This document shows positions 1-8,864 of a DNA stretch of 64,000 nt, piece by piece; the first letter of the stretch is position 1, and each line of letters starts with the position of its first letter. The DNA is taken from contig NZ_CP007030.1 of assembly GCF_000227665.2 (NCBI RefSeq), positions 868,001 to 932,000 of the forward strand, read 5' to 3'. The notes under the pieces were generated by a model, which was given only the letters and a program-made list of their open reading frames with translations, was not told the origin of the DNA and ran no database searches. Origin of the DNA: Thiomicrospira aerophila AL3 (GTDB taxonomy: Bacteria > Pseudomonadota > Gammaproteobacteria > Thiomicrospirales > Thiomicrospiraceae). The translations under genes and the position numbers were made by a program.

Positions 1-557
1 ACCAGGCCTGGTTGCCGTTAGAGCAAGCGCCGAACCCACAATCGCAACCTTATGTAGTGTGTTTGCACGGCACCACCTGGCAAACTAAATATTGGCCGGA
101 AGATCATTGGCAGGCTCTTATCACCCAACTGAATCAACAAGGTTTAAAGGTGGTTTTACCCTGGGGGAACGCCGAAGAAAAAGCGCGCTCAGAGCGTTTG
201 GCGCAAGGTTTAAACGAACACCAGGCCCAGCGTGCCCTTGAGGTATGGTGTCCGCCAGCACCGTTAAAACTTGATGAAGTCGCGCGTTTGCTTAAACACG
301 CTAAAGCCGTGGTTTCAGTTGATACCGGTTTGTCGCACGTAGCTGCCGCGTTAGACGTACCTTTGGTTGTGCTCTATCGTGTCACTGATCCTAAGCTGGT
401 TGGTGCACAGGGTCAAAAAGTTACGCACCTTTGTTCGCCGTTAGCGCCACACTATATTAAAAAGTTTAAACTCGGCCAAGAACAAGCATCACTTCAAGGG
501 TTGGGTGTGGATGATGTTTTGCAGATGCTAAATAAGCAAGGTGCTTGCCATGGCTAG
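1..557 (+). CDS. LPS heptosyltransferase, C-terminal part (5' cut by window)
   Basis: C-terminal domain of a glycosyltransferase family 9 (ADP-heptose:LPS heptosyltransferase) protein. The reading frame is open from base 3, so the gene begins upstream. Visible family features are the HGTTWQTKYWP segment, where the nucleotide-sugar domain begins, and SVDTGLSHVAAAL, the conserved DTGxxHxAAAL stretch that contacts the donor. The enzyme would add L-glycero-D-manno-heptose to the lipid A-Kdo inner core at the cytoplasmic face of the inner membrane. Its stop overlaps the next start (ATGGCTAG), so it is co-translated with the following glycosyltransferase. The window-edge palindrome encodes QAW here. 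Confidence 0.85.
   Translation, partial: QAWLPLEQAPNPQSQPYVVCLHGTTWQTKYWPEDHWQALITQLNQQGLKVVLPWGNAEEKARSERLAQGLNEHQAQRALEVWCPPAPLKLDEVARLLKHAKAVVSVDTGLSHVAAALDVPLVVLYRVTDPKLVGAQGQKVTHLCSPLAPHYIKKFKLGQEQASLQGLGVDDVLQMLNKQGACHG
2..11. repeat. First of 44 CAGGCCTG palindromes (dispersed, HIP-like)
   Basis: Perfect palindrome CCAGGCCTGG. By eye I located the octamer CAGGCCTG starting at 3, 1069, 3381, 8408, 8857, 13299, 14864, 15568, 16847, 18375, 19160, 20235, 23163, 24291, 24824, 25214, 30048, 30075, 30714, 30969, 31016, 31071, 33625, 34955, 35093, 39400, 42488, 45808, 49602, 51364, 51380, 55778, 56048, 56758, 57273, 57955, 58965, 59383, 59954, 61186, 61865, 61989, 62719 and 62827. At even base composition about one copy is expected in 64 kb. 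In genes it is read in every frame: CAG GCC TGG (QAW), CCA GGC CTG (PGL) and AGG CCT (RP). Degenerate copies (AAGGCCTG, CAGGCCTA) also occur. Its function is unknown; it behaves like HIP1 of cyanobacteria or an uptake-type sequence. Confidence 0.9.
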
Positions 558-1626
558 CGTGCTTTTTCTCCCCTCGACACCACTCAATATTTTGGTGTCG
601 GCTGCACTCGCTTGTCATTTGCGTCAAAGGCAGGGTGTTGATTTTCAAGCTCAAATTTGGCTCATTGATCAAAAGAACTTAGAAAATAACCCCTACTTAA
701 AAGCACTGGAAAATTGGGTGGAGTCGCCTTTTCAATGTATAAAAATTTTACCGGGCATAGCTAAAGGACGCGCTAAACTCGCCGAGCGCAAGCAGAATTT
801 TGCACGTATACAACAAGATCTCGCTGATTTTCAACCCAATATTATCGCCACCGGCAGTGATCGTCGTATTGAATTCCAATATGCCATGCAAAGCATGGAG
901 CGGCAGGGTGCAAAACCCCAAGGATGGTATTTAGATGATGGTCTCTATTCGTATGCCGGTTGGCCAATACAACCGCTTAAAGATACGTTAAACGCACTAT
1001 TAAAAAAACTGACCTATGGCCTCTGGTGGCAAGAACCTAAAACCATTGGCGCATCAAACTGGATTCAGCAGGCCTGGTTGTTTAGGCCAGCGCAGGCACA
1101 TCCGCTTTTAGCCAACAAACAACTTAACATCTTGCCAGCAGAGTGGTTTCAAGCGCCCGAAATCCAATCATTGAGTAAACTGGTCCGAACCGACTTGGCT
1201 AATCAAGATTTACAAGCTATCAGTCTATTATTACTGCTTCCGCACCCGGCAGATCAGGCTAAGATGAAGGATTACGCCTCATCCATCAAAAATTATTTGC
1301 GCCACATCACCGAGCAAGGGGCTAAAGTTGCGGTAAAATACCACCCACGGCAATCACTAGATGATGAATTTCAGTTAGCAAAAATGTCAAATGTTACACT
1401 GATTCCAAAAAGTTTAGCGTTTGAGTATTTACTAGCCGATCTAGCGCCGCAAACTCAGATAGTGGGTGATATTTCAACGGTGCTGCTCACGGCTAAATGG
1501 TTGCGTAATGACTTAAGCGTCACCGGTGTATTTGATCCAAATGATGCCTACGCCCAGCAATTTAGACCTTATTTTGCGCAATTTGATATTAACATAATAG
1601 AAAACCTGACAAGCCTAACACCCTAA
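550..1626 (+). CDS. Sialyltransferase-like glycosyltransferase (DDG/HP/ST motifs), paralogue 1
   Basis: Resembles the bacterial sialyltransferase/polysialyltransferase superfamily (GT52/GT38/GT80 type). Three hallmark motifs are visible in order: a D/E-D/E-G motif (YLDDGLYSY, near residue 125), an HP motif (VKYHPRQ, near 260) and an S/T-S/T motif (VGDISTVLL, near 310). Members use CMP-activated sugars such as sialic acid or Kdo, but no CMP-sugar synthesis genes occur in this window, so donor and acceptor are unknown. The ATG at 550 was chosen because it overlaps the upstream stop; a GTG nine bases earlier is possible. It lies between heptosyltransferase genes, so a role in LPS core synthesis is inferred. 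A GCAGGCCTGG palindrome lies at 1068-1077. Confidence 0.7.
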   Translation: MASVLFLPSTPLNILVSAALACHLRQRQGVDFQAQIWLIDQKNLENNPYLKALENWVESPFQCIKILPGIAKGRAKLAERKQNFARIQQDLADFQPNIIATGSDRRIEFQYAMQSMERQGAKPQGWYLDDGLYSYAGWPIQPLKDTLNALLKKLTYGLWWQEPKTIGASNWIQQAWLFRPAQAHPLLANKQLNILPAEWFQAPEIQSLSKLVRTDLANQDLQAISLLLLLPHPADQAKMKDYASSIKNYLRHITEQGAKVAVKYHPRQSLDDEFQLAKMSNVTLIPKSLAFEYLLADLAPQTQIVGDISTVLLTAKWLRNDLSVTGVFDPNDAYAQQFRPYFAQFDINIIENLTSLTP

Positions 1627-2718
1627 ATGCCTCAACCAACCCGACCAGCCGATTTATACCTCGTATCGTCCAGCCTACATTTTTTTTGGGCTTGGCTGCT
1701 GGCCTCTAAACATCAACCCCAGCGTGATGCCCACCTTTGGTTAATTGATCAATATACTGATCAACCCTTAGCTTTTACCAACTTACTTCACCAAGCGGAT
1801 ACGCCTTTTCGCACAACTAAGCTTTGGGCGGGGCGTGAACTAAAGGGTTGGCAAAAATACCAGCAACGCAAACGGGATTTTAACCAAGCCCAAAACATGT
1901 TAAAAGAACTGCAGTTTGAACAAGTGTTTATTGGCAATGACCGTAGTGTGTTTGGTCAATATGTATTGCGAATGCTCAAACAAGCACAACAACCACAAAA
2001 TTCAAGTAGCGAACAAGCCATTGCACTAGACGATGGTGTATTTAGTTATTTGGGTCGCAGCGCGTCAAAATGCTGGCATGAACGGTTTATTGATCAAGGC
2101 CTTAAAAAACTCAGCTATGGGCTTTGGTATGATAGTCCCAGTACAATTGGCGCGAGCAAGTGGATTAACCAGGCTTGGTTAATGTACCCATCCTATGCGC
2201 ACTCTGAGCTTCAGGCCAAATCACCACAAAACCTCGCCCTGGCGCGTGAAGATTTAAACAGTTTTGCACCCATAGCACAACGACTCATTCATATGCACGC
2301 CAAACTCCTTGTAGAAACAAATGCGCCAGACGTTCTCATTGCCTTGCCCAATCATAACCTGATTAAAACGACACCTGACTATTTAAGCCGCTTAACACAA
2401 TTGATTAAACAGCTGCAACAACAGAACAAGCGCATTGCGGTAAAGTATCATCCCGCCGCACAAGGGAAGGATAAGTTAAATATCGTGGCGCAGTTTGGGG
2501 TGCAGTGCATAAACGACCAACTGAGTTTTGAGGTCTTATTAAGCTTATGGCAAGACCAGGCCGTTGAATTTATTGGCGACCTGTCCACCACGACCTTGCT
2601 TGCGCATTACTTTGGATTTAATAGCCAGTGGTTAGCAGGGGTGCAAACTCAGCACACCCAAGCTATGCAAGGATTTTGTCAGGCCTTAGGCATTAAACAG
2701 GTAGAACTTGATGACTAA
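1627..2718 (+). CDS. Sialyltransferase-like glycosyltransferase, paralogue 2
   Basis: Second member of the DDG/HP/ST family. It carries ALDDGVFSY near residue 138, VKYHPAA near 275 and IGDLSTTTLL near 320. The order and spacing match the preceding gene, and both share the stretch LSYGLWYDSPSTIGASKWINQ (compare LTYGLWWQEPKTIGASNWIQQ), so the two arose by duplication. The ATG follows the previous TAA with no gap, and the end overlaps the next gene by an ATGACTAA arrangement. Probably a cytoplasmic or membrane-associated core glycosyltransferase using a CMP-sugar; specificity cannot be read from the sequence. The HP motif has Ala where the paralogues have Arg. Confidence 0.68.
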   Translation: MPQPTRPADLYLVSSSLHFFWAWLLASKHQPQRDAHLWLIDQYTDQPLAFTNLLHQADTPFRTTKLWAGRELKGWQKYQQRKRDFNQAQNMLKELQFEQVFIGNDRSVFGQYVLRMLKQAQQPQNSSSEQAIALDDGVFSYLGRSASKCWHERFIDQGLKKLSYGLWYDSPSTIGASKWINQAWLMYPSYAHSELQAKSPQNLALAREDLNSFAPIAQRLIHMHAKLLVETNAPDVLIALPNHNLIKTTPDYLSRLTQLIKQLQQQNKRIAVKYHPAAQGKDKLNIVAQFGVQCINDQLSFEVLLSLWQDQAVEFIGDLSTTTLLAHYFGFNSQWLAGVQTQHTQAMQGFCQALGIKQVELDD

Positions 2719-3766
2719 ACGTGTATTGCTGATTAAGATGTCATCGCTTGGCGATATTGTGCATACCTTTCCAGCGCTAACCGATGCCCAAAAAGCCTTG
2801 CCCGGTATTCAATTTGATTGGGTAGTAGAAGCGCCGTTCAAGGATTTACCCAAACTGCACCCGGCGGTTAATCAGGTTATTGTTAATCCGCGGCTAGCGA
2901 TTAATAAAAACCGTTTTTCCCTAACATCATTACAGCTATATCAAGAATTTAAGCAGAAAATTCAAAGCACGCATTATGACGCTGTTATTGAAAACCAATA
3001 CGTCAACAAAGGGGCCAAGGTTGCCAAACTCGCAAAGGGAATAAAGCACGGCTTAACTGCCAATAGCGCTCACGATGCATGTATTGCCAAAGTCTTTGAC
3101 CATGCACATTACGTATCGCGTTCCCTGCATGCTATTGATCGTTCAAGAAAGTTGTTAGCATTGAGTCTAGGATATGACACTGCTTTTAAAGAACACACAA
3201 CCGACTTAGATAACGCGCTAGATTACGGCTTGGACTTATCGCATATTGAACTTGATGAGCATAATCAACGTTGGCAACAGCAAACAGGTGAATACCTCGT
3301 GTTCTGCCAAGCCACTACCTGGGCGACCAAGCACCTGCCCATCAAAATGTGGATTGAACTACTCGAAAAAGCCAAACAAGCAGGCCTGCCAGTATTATTA
3401 CCTTGGGTTGGTGACAAAGAACAAGCACAGGTGAGTGCAATGATTCAGCAGGCCCAGTGGGGCGAGATTTTACCGGCACAATCGCTGGAACAATGGGCTA
3501 AGTTATTGGCGGGCGCGAGGGGTATTATTGGTGTCGATACAGGGTTGACGCATTTAGCGGCCGCATTAAATAAACCGACACTCTGCTTGTTTGGCCCAAC
3601 CAATCCAAACCTCACCGCAGCGAAGGGTCGTCGAGCCAAAACGCTTTGGTTAAATTTAGCCTGTTCACCCTGCATGCAAACTCATTGTCCACGTGAAGGT
3701 GGACAGGTTTGCTTTAGTCAGATGAATGTGGATGAAGTGTGGGGTGAGCTTAATGCACGGCATTGA
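2711..3766 (+). CDS. waaC: LPS heptosyltransferase I-like (GT9)
   Basis: Complete glycosyltransferase family 9 protein of 351 residues, usual for WaaC. The N-terminus KRVLLIKMSSLGDIVHTFPA is the classic heptosyltransferase start, with the conserved Asp of SxxGD. The C-terminal domain has VDTGLTHLAAALNKPTLCLFGPTNP, the ADP-heptose site. It transfers the first heptose to Kdo in the LPS inner core. The ATG at 2711 overlaps the stop of the preceding gene; a TTG one codon earlier is possible. Its end overlaps the next start by 14 bases. Because a second heptosyltransferase lies at the window start, the I/II assignment is tentative. Confidence 0.85.
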   Translation: MTKRVLLIKMSSLGDIVHTFPALTDAQKALPGIQFDWVVEAPFKDLPKLHPAVNQVIVNPRLAINKNRFSLTSLQLYQEFKQKIQSTHYDAVIENQYVNKGAKVAKLAKGIKHGLTANSAHDACIAKVFDHAHYVSRSLHAIDRSRKLLALSLGYDTAFKEHTTDLDNALDYGLDLSHIELDEHNQRWQQQTGEYLVFCQATTWATKHLPIKMWIELLEKAKQAGLPVLLPWVGDKEQAQVSAMIQQAQWGEILPAQSLEQWAKLLAGARGIIGVDTGLTHLAAALNKPTLCLFGPTNPNLTAAKGRRAKTLWLNLACSPCMQTHCPREGGQVCFSQMNVDEVWGELNARH

Positions 3767-4838
3767 CTTATATCTCGCTAAAACGCCGCGACACTGGTGG
3801 TTGGCACATGCCATTGCAGCGGCTGAAGCAAGGCCGGCTGTGCTGATGGTAACGGAAGGATTTCATGGCGCAGAACAACTCATTGAACTAAGTAAAAGTA
3901 TCAAAAACTCCCCGTTTTTGACTGTCGAGTTGATTCCCGGTAAACGCAGTTCCCATCGGTATGGTTTTTTTAAACGTCGGTTTTACAAGCATTTTGAATG
4001 GTCTATTCAAAAACAAGCGATTGATCGAATTCTAGCAAAATATGATGTTAGTCGATTTATAACAGCCAACCTCACTGCGCTACCCACACAATACATATAC
4101 CACAGGTATCAACAGACTGACTGTCAGTTTTGGGTGCTCGACGATGGTCTTGTACAATACCGACCTGAAATTATCCAACAAAAAACACACTTAGATGAAC
4201 AATACCAAAGCCTACTTAAAGGGTTCAAGGTTCGTTTTCCAAAGCAAGATCAGATACTGCCATTTTTTAGCCACGGCTGGTTTTTTGCACCCGCATTACT
4301 TCACCACCGGCTAAAGCACTTACACGCTAACAAAATTGAACTTCATTATTTTGATAAGCCGGTCATGACTGAATTAAGTAACCGTTTATTTAAAACTATG
4401 TCGCTAAACTCTCAAAAATGGCAACAGTCTAAGGTTGTGTTTGTTTTTTCTAATGAAAGCTATCTTCAAACTGATTGTGAAGGATTTACCCGTGCAAAGT
4501 TTGAGCAAGCAATTCAGGATTTTATTAACAAAAATAACCTGCAAGACCACGCAGTATGGGTAAAATACCATCCTAGAGAACACGAAGAGGACGTGTTTGG
4601 GTTAAAAAAACACTACCCAAACTGCGAATTTATACCCTCACAAATTCCTTTTGAAGTTATTGTGACAAGCCTAAAACCCGCTGATTATGTGGTCGGCGAG
4701 CTGTCAACGGTGTTATTTGATGTCGCACTCAACAGACCCGATGTAAGCGTGCATAGTCTGATGTGTGTTACCAAACAAAAACCTGAATACGAACTGTTTA
4801 ATAAAGCCGGCGTATGTTTACACAGAGTAGGGCAATAA
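3753..4838 (+). CDS. Sialyltransferase-like glycosyltransferase, paralogue 3
   Basis: Third and most divergent DDG/HP/ST family member. Motifs are WVLDDGLVQY near residue 130, VKYHPRE near 270 and VGELSTVLFDVAL near 315. I chose ATG 3753 because GGGGTGAG at 3741-3748 is a good ribosome binding site; this overlaps the heptosyltransferase end by 14 bases and implies coupled translation. The role is likely an outer-core or branch glycosyltransferase with a CMP-sugar donor. Alternation of these paralogues with heptosyltransferases suggests that they decorate the same acceptor. Confidence 0.66.
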   Translation: MHGIDLYLAKTPRHWWLAHAIAAAEARPAVLMVTEGFHGAEQLIELSKSIKNSPFLTVELIPGKRSSHRYGFFKRRFYKHFEWSIQKQAIDRILAKYDVSRFITANLTALPTQYIYHRYQQTDCQFWVLDDGLVQYRPEIIQQKTHLDEQYQSLLKGFKVRFPKQDQILPFFSHGWFFAPALLHHRLKHLHANKIELHYFDKPVMTELSNRLFKTMSLNSQKWQQSKVVFVFSNESYLQTDCEGFTRAKFEQAIQDFINKNNLQDHAVWVKYHPREHEEDVFGLKKHYPNCEFIPSQIPFEVIVTSLKPADYVVGELSTVLFDVALNRPDVSVHSLMCVTKQKPEYELFNKAGVCLHRVGQ

Positions 4839-4845
4839 TCCAATC

Positions 4846-5934
4846 ATAAAAAATATCTGTTTAGTCACCAGCTCTCTCGTTGGAGGCGGTGCGGAAAAAA
4901 AAGCTTTAGAAATTCTGCAGTATCTAAATGAACAGGGCTATAACGCGCATTTAATTGTATTGAGTTCAAAGAAAATTCACTTTGATATTTCAAATATTGA
5001 AAACATTTGGTTTGCAGATAAGTATTATAAAAAACCTATATTTGGTTTTATGGAATTGCAACGAAAGGCACAAGCACTTGATTTTCAAATCAAGATTCTA
5101 GAAGAGAAGTTTGGGCGATTTGATTTAATTTTAGCAAGACTATACGGCACTCATAGACTGTTTGCCAAGCTAAACTACGAGCAAGTTTTTTATTCTATTC
5201 ATAGTGATCCTTGGGTAGAAGCAACACATAATAAAAATTTATCAAAAACAATAAAGTCTATTGCTTCATTTAAAAGAGTGTATAAAAATAAAAAAATAGT
5301 TTGTGTTTCAAAAGGTATTAAATATACATTGGTTAATAAGTTTAGTCTGAATGAAAAAGATATAACGATAATCTATAATCCATTTAAATTTGAAGATATA
5401 ATTAAAAAATCAACAGAGTATAAAGTTGAAATAGAAGATGATTATATTGTACATGTAGGGCGGTTTCATCCTCAAAAAAGACATGATATTTTGTTTGAAA
5501 GTTATAAGAAGATGAAAACAGAACATAAATTAGTTTTATAGTGTCACGATTCAGCTGAGCTGAGAAAGCTTATTGCTCAATTTAATTTACAAGAAAAGGT
5601 TTATGTAGCAGGTTTCCAACAAAACCCATATCCTTATATTAAAAAAGCAAAGCTGTTATTGTTAACATCAGATTATGAAGGTCTTCCAACTGTGCTAATT
5701 GAGGCCCTTATATTAAGTACACCTGTAGTATCCACAGACTGTCCAACTGGACCCAATGAAATATTAACTGGTAGTTTGCAAGTGTGTTTAGCCAATTATA
5801 GAGATACGGATGATATCTCAAAAAAAGCTCTAAAAGCACTTGATTATTATCCTGTTATTCAAAAAGAAACGCTTAAGAAATTTAGTTTTGAAGGCTATAT
5901 AGAAAAACTAATATATTTAACAAAGAATGCATAA
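4846..5934 (+). pseudogene. GT4 glycosyltransferase, broken (ATA start, in-frame TAG)
   Basis: One reading frame carries a full GT4 (group 1) glycosyltransferase: KNICLVTSSLVGGGAEKKAL at the N-terminus, HVGRFHPQKRHDILFESYKK in the middle, then TSDYEGLPTVLIEALILSTP with the family ExxxxE-type donor site. Two lesions are visible. Where ATG is expected the sequence is ATA (4846-4848) with no other start nearby, and TAG (5539-5541) interrupts the frame just after KLVL. Either piece alone lacks half of the fold, so it is probably inactive. The DNA is much more AT-rich than the flanking core genes, suggesting recent transfer. The alternative is a fragment started at 4960 that makes no functional enzyme. 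Confidence 0.8.
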
Positions 5935-7252
5935 CATGATTACAAATAAACTAATTAATTTTTTTCCCCGTTTTGAGTTAGAAGCGTCCAGAAATCTTGA
6001 TTTTTATCTTGCTTTAATAACTCCCTTTTTTATCGCAGGTTACTTTATTGCACTGGGTGTTTCGAGTAGCTTGGATAATTTCTTTGGTGTGATGCTGTTA
6101 GTCTTTGGTTTAATTTTGTGGCTCAAATACAGGCGATTCGATGTGCCAGTAGAAATGAAACGTATTTATATTATGGGTTTGTTAGTTTTTTTAATGGTAG
6201 TTCTTCACGCCGTTATAGGGCGCGACATTGAAATGCTGTTTAAGTTTCAGTTTGAGAACTTACGTAACCTGTTGCTATTGCCTTTTTTAGCGCTGCTCTT
6301 GGTTACAGTTAACCTTAATGCACAGGGTGTATGGCGTCTAATTGTTATAACCGGTTTATATACCTTGGTATTTTCGATACTGATTCTTATTGAAGACCCC
6401 GTTAGAGGGGAGGGACTACTAAGGAAGGCTATAGTTATTGGTAATTTGGGAATGTTATTTGCCTTAGCTTCTTTAGTCGCATTTTTTGGTATTAAAGGTA
6501 AATTTTGGAAAGCATTAGCTTTATTGGTTTTCTTTAGTGGTTTTTTGTTGAGCGTTCTTACTCAAACAAGAGCAGGTTGGGTTGCGTTTTTAATTGCAGT
6601 TGTTCTTTTAGCCTGGACGTTCTGGCAGGTCAATAGACGCAATTTTTATATTTTGATGGGTTGTTTTGTGGCGCTGAGTGTTCTTTTAATTATTTTTTGG
6701 AGTCATTTACCTATTGAACAACGTATCCTTCAAGCTGTAAATGATATAAGTTTGTATAACGATGGATTTTCTAACACCTCCGTTGGCCAACGTTTTGATA
6801 TGTGGGTTATTGCATTTCATGCATTTCTGGAGAAACCAATTTTTGGATGGGGAGTGACGCCCTTCAAAGAAACTTTTTTTGTTTTCTTGGAAAGAGACTT
6901 AGTTAATTACCAAATACCTGCTGATGGAGGTGGCTTCGCTCAACCTCATAATGACTATATATTTTTATTGTATCATTTTGGCCTGGTTGGGTTTTTAATG
7001 GCTATGTCTATTGTTATATATCCAGGTTATTTGTTTATTAAGCATATTAATAAATATAAAAAAACAAATCATGAGCAAGCCTATATTGCACTTACAGGCC
7101 TAGTTGTTATTGAGGCATTATTAGACTTTATGTTGTTTAATTTAGCGATGATGAACAAAATTTTCTATGTCGCAGTTATTATAATTTTCATGATCTTATA
7201 TGCTACGTTAAAATATGACAACTTGAATTCAACTAATAATTGCAACACCTGA
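5927..7252 (+). CDS. waaL: O-antigen ligase family protein (WaaL-like)
   Basis: Polytopic inner-membrane protein of about 440 residues with roughly ten to twelve hydrophobic segments. It has a long periplasmic loop between about residues 260 and 345 holding FGWGVTPFKETF and QPHNDYIFLLYHFGLVG, the conserved HNxxL-type region of the Wzy_C/WaaL family. LTQTRAGWVAF near 210 is the usual Arg motif. WaaL joins undecaprenyl-linked O-antigen to the lipid A core, which fits its place at the end of the core block. A Wzy-like function cannot be excluded, although a better Wzy candidate lies at 35174. The last codons (TGC AAC ACC TGA) belong to the terminal GCAACACCTGA of an IS30 remnant, so the native C-terminus was altered. 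ATG 5936 is an alternative start. Confidence 0.75.
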   Translation: MHNMITNKLINFFPRFELEASRNLDFYLALITPFFIAGYFIALGVSSSLDNFFGVMLLVFGLILWLKYRRFDVPVEMKRIYIMGLLVFLMVVLHAVIGRDIEMLFKFQFENLRNLLLLPFLALLLVTVNLNAQGVWRLIVITGLYTLVFSILILIEDPVRGEGLLRKAIVIGNLGMLFALASLVAFFGIKGKFWKALALLVFFSGFLLSVLTQTRAGWVAFLIAVVLLAWTFWQVNRRNFYILMGCFVALSVLLIIFWSHLPIEQRILQAVNDISLYNDGFSNTSVGQRFDMWVIAFHAFLEKPIFGWGVTPFKETFFVFLERDLVNYQIPADGGGFAQPHNDYIFLLYHFGLVGFLMAMSIVIYPGYLFIKHINKYKKTNHEQAYIALTGLVVIEALLDFMLFNLAMMNKIFYVAVIIIFMILYATLKYDNLNSTNNCNT

Positions 7253-7499
7253 CCTTAAATTCCGAACCGTTAAGATTTCATAGGGTGATTAAAACCCTAA
7301 TCGCTTTCTGGGTCGGGTGTTGAGCTTATCTTCAACCCGCTGGATTTCTTCATCCGATACCTTTTCAAAGGCGGTGCCTTTGGGGAAGTCTTGGCGAATC
7401 AGTCCATTGGTATTCTCATTCGTTCCGCGCTCCCGGCTATGGTAGGGTTGCGCGAAGTAAAACTTACAATTCAACGTTTCCTGAATTCAGATAATAAAC
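7242..7499 (-). mobile_element. IS30-family remnant, transposase 3' end
   Basis: Minus-strand fragment encoding the last about 60 residues of an IS30-type transposase (7474 to 7289), including PYHSRERGTNENTNGLIRQ and LNTRPRKRLGF, the invariant IS30 C-terminus. The outer end GCAACACCTGA at 7242-7252 recurs at 7500-7510 in the same orientation, consistent with the terminal repeats of two copies of one element. The 5' part of the transposase is gone, so it is not mobile on its own. Confidence 0.85.
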
Positions 7500-7963
7500 G
7501 CAACACCTGAAATTTGTAGAAGTGGAGGTCAGCTGCCTTAGAATGGTGTGTTACCACACAAAACATTCAGGTGCCAAAGATGACACGGTTCAGACAGCTG
7601 ACCCTAGAAGAAAGATACCAGATTTAGATATACAATACGCTAGGTTTTTCATTGCGTTCAATCGCTATAACGTTAAAGCGAGCAGCCTCAACGATCAGTC
7701 GTGAGATGGCACGCAATGTCGATTCGACATGCTGTCGCTATCGTGCCGAATTGGCACAAGCCAGAACCGATAAGCGACGCAGTACGGCAGATAAGTCTCG
7801 CATAACAGACGAGCAGATTATCCGCTTGATTGAGCAGCGGTTAACGGCGCATCACTGGTCACCGTGGTTGAACGTAAAACAGGTTTAACTCGTATTCGCA
7901 AGGTAGCACGTGCAACAGCAGAGCTAACCGCCAATGCGATGGTTGAAGCGCTATCGTACTTTG
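7500..7963 (+). mobile_element. IS30-family remnant, 5' end with stop codon and internal deletion
   Basis: Begins with the terminal sequence GCAACACCTGA. A reading frame from ATG 7580 gives MTRFRQLTLEERYQI, stop (TAG 7625-7627), then a helix-turn-helix region SLRSIAITLKRAASTISREM, the N-terminus of IS30 transposases. After AHHWSP at about 7860 the frame shifts into [13 protein letters not shown], the middle of the IS30 catalytic domain, so most of the core is deleted at a short TGGTCACCG junction. Inactive remnant of the same element type as the minus-strand fragment beside it. Confidence 0.85.
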
Positions 7964-8286
7964 TAGTGAAAACCAATACTTCAGATAATGGGCCAGAACT
8001 AATCTCGGCCAAGTTAACGAACTGGTGTGAGCAGCATGACGTTAAGTTGGCTTATATCCAACCAGGTAAGCCACAACAAAATGGTTTTGTAGAACGATTT
8101 AATGGCTCGTTCAGACATGAGTTTTTAAATGCGTATCTGTTTGAATCGCTCGATCAAGTTAGGGAGATGGCTTGGTTCTGGCGGTTAGATTATAACGAAG
8201 AACGCACTCATGAAAGTCTGGGTAATCTGCCACCGGCGGCTTATCGAGTAAAACTGGAAAACTCTACTTTACCAGTGTTTCACTAA
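7864..8286 (+). pseudogene. Chimeric transposase fragment: IS30 middle fused to IS3 OrfB end
   Basis: The first about 33 residues ([20 protein letters not shown]) come from the IS30 catalytic core. From about 7964 the frame becomes the C-terminal part of an IS3-family Orf[37 protein letters not shown] and [19 protein letters not shown], with the second Asp and final Glu of the DDE triad. Two unrelated insertion sequences were joined here in frame. IS3-derived sequence appears to end near 8310. No function is expected. Confidence 0.82.
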
Positions 8287-8310
8287 TGGGGATGTGTCCG
8301 AAATTGCTTG

Positions 8311-8529
8311 ACCAGTACACCTATCTTTGTCAGGCGAATAACAAAATATTCGGTTTTGATGTGTCACCGTTCAGAGCTGGGGTGTTTGAGCCCTAATTCC
8401 CTAGTTGCAGGCCTGGTTATAATCGCATTGGTTGGGTTAAATATTCTACGTCATTCTTCTAGAAACCCCCTCATTTCTCGTGTAAAATCTGCGGTTATTC
8501 AATTTTTGAACAATTAAAAGCCAAAGCGA
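8311..8529. other. Intergenic region before the MarR-rfaH pair
   Basis: No convincing gene. It contains a GCAGGCCTGG palindrome at 8407-8416. A promoter for the downstream pair should lie here: TGTAAAAT near 8482 could be a -10 element, but no good -35 sits at the right distance. Confidence 0.4.
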
Positions 8530-8844
8530 ATGGACCCAGAAACCCGCCTACAAACCTTGCGCCACATAAGCACCGAGCCCACGCAGCGAACGCTGGCGGA
8601 CAAGCTCGGTTTTAGCATTGGCAAAACCAATTACGTGCTCAAAGCCCTGATTGACAAAGGTTTAGTCAAGGCGGAACGCTTTGCGCAAAGTTCGAATAAG
8701 CTCGGTTATCGCTATATTCTCACGCCACAAGGCATCCGTGAGCGGATTGAATTGACAGAAAAATTCATCCAACGCAAGCGCGAAGAATATGAACAGCTCA
8801 CCGAAGAGCTGCGCGATATTCAAAAAGCCGATGCGGGCGAATAG
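8530..8844 (+). CDS. EPS-associated MarR-family transcriptional regulator
   Basis: Small winged-helix protein of 104 residues. TLRHISTEPTQRTLADKLG followed by SIGKTNYVLKALIDKGLVKA forms the helix-turn-helix and recognition helix, and YILTPQGIRERIELTEKFI the wing and dimerisation helix. It ends in a charged helix. The layout and wording match the MarR-type regulators found at the head of exopolysaccharide loci in gammaproteobacteria. It is followed 20 bases later by rfaH, so the two probably form a regulatory operon for the polysaccharide genes downstream. The ligand and operator are not visible. Confidence 0.82.
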   Translation: MDPETRLQTLRHISTEPTQRTLADKLGFSIGKTNYVLKALIDKGLVKAERFAQSSNKLGYRYILTPQGIRERIELTEKFIQRKREEYEQLTEELRDIQKADAGE

Positions 8845-8864
8845 GGAATAGGGGAGCAGGCCTG

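Noticed and set aside
8308-8517. 69-codon open frame after the IS3 fragment
   Set aside because: It runs through IS end sequence and a palindrome, has no ribosome site and no recognisable protein features.
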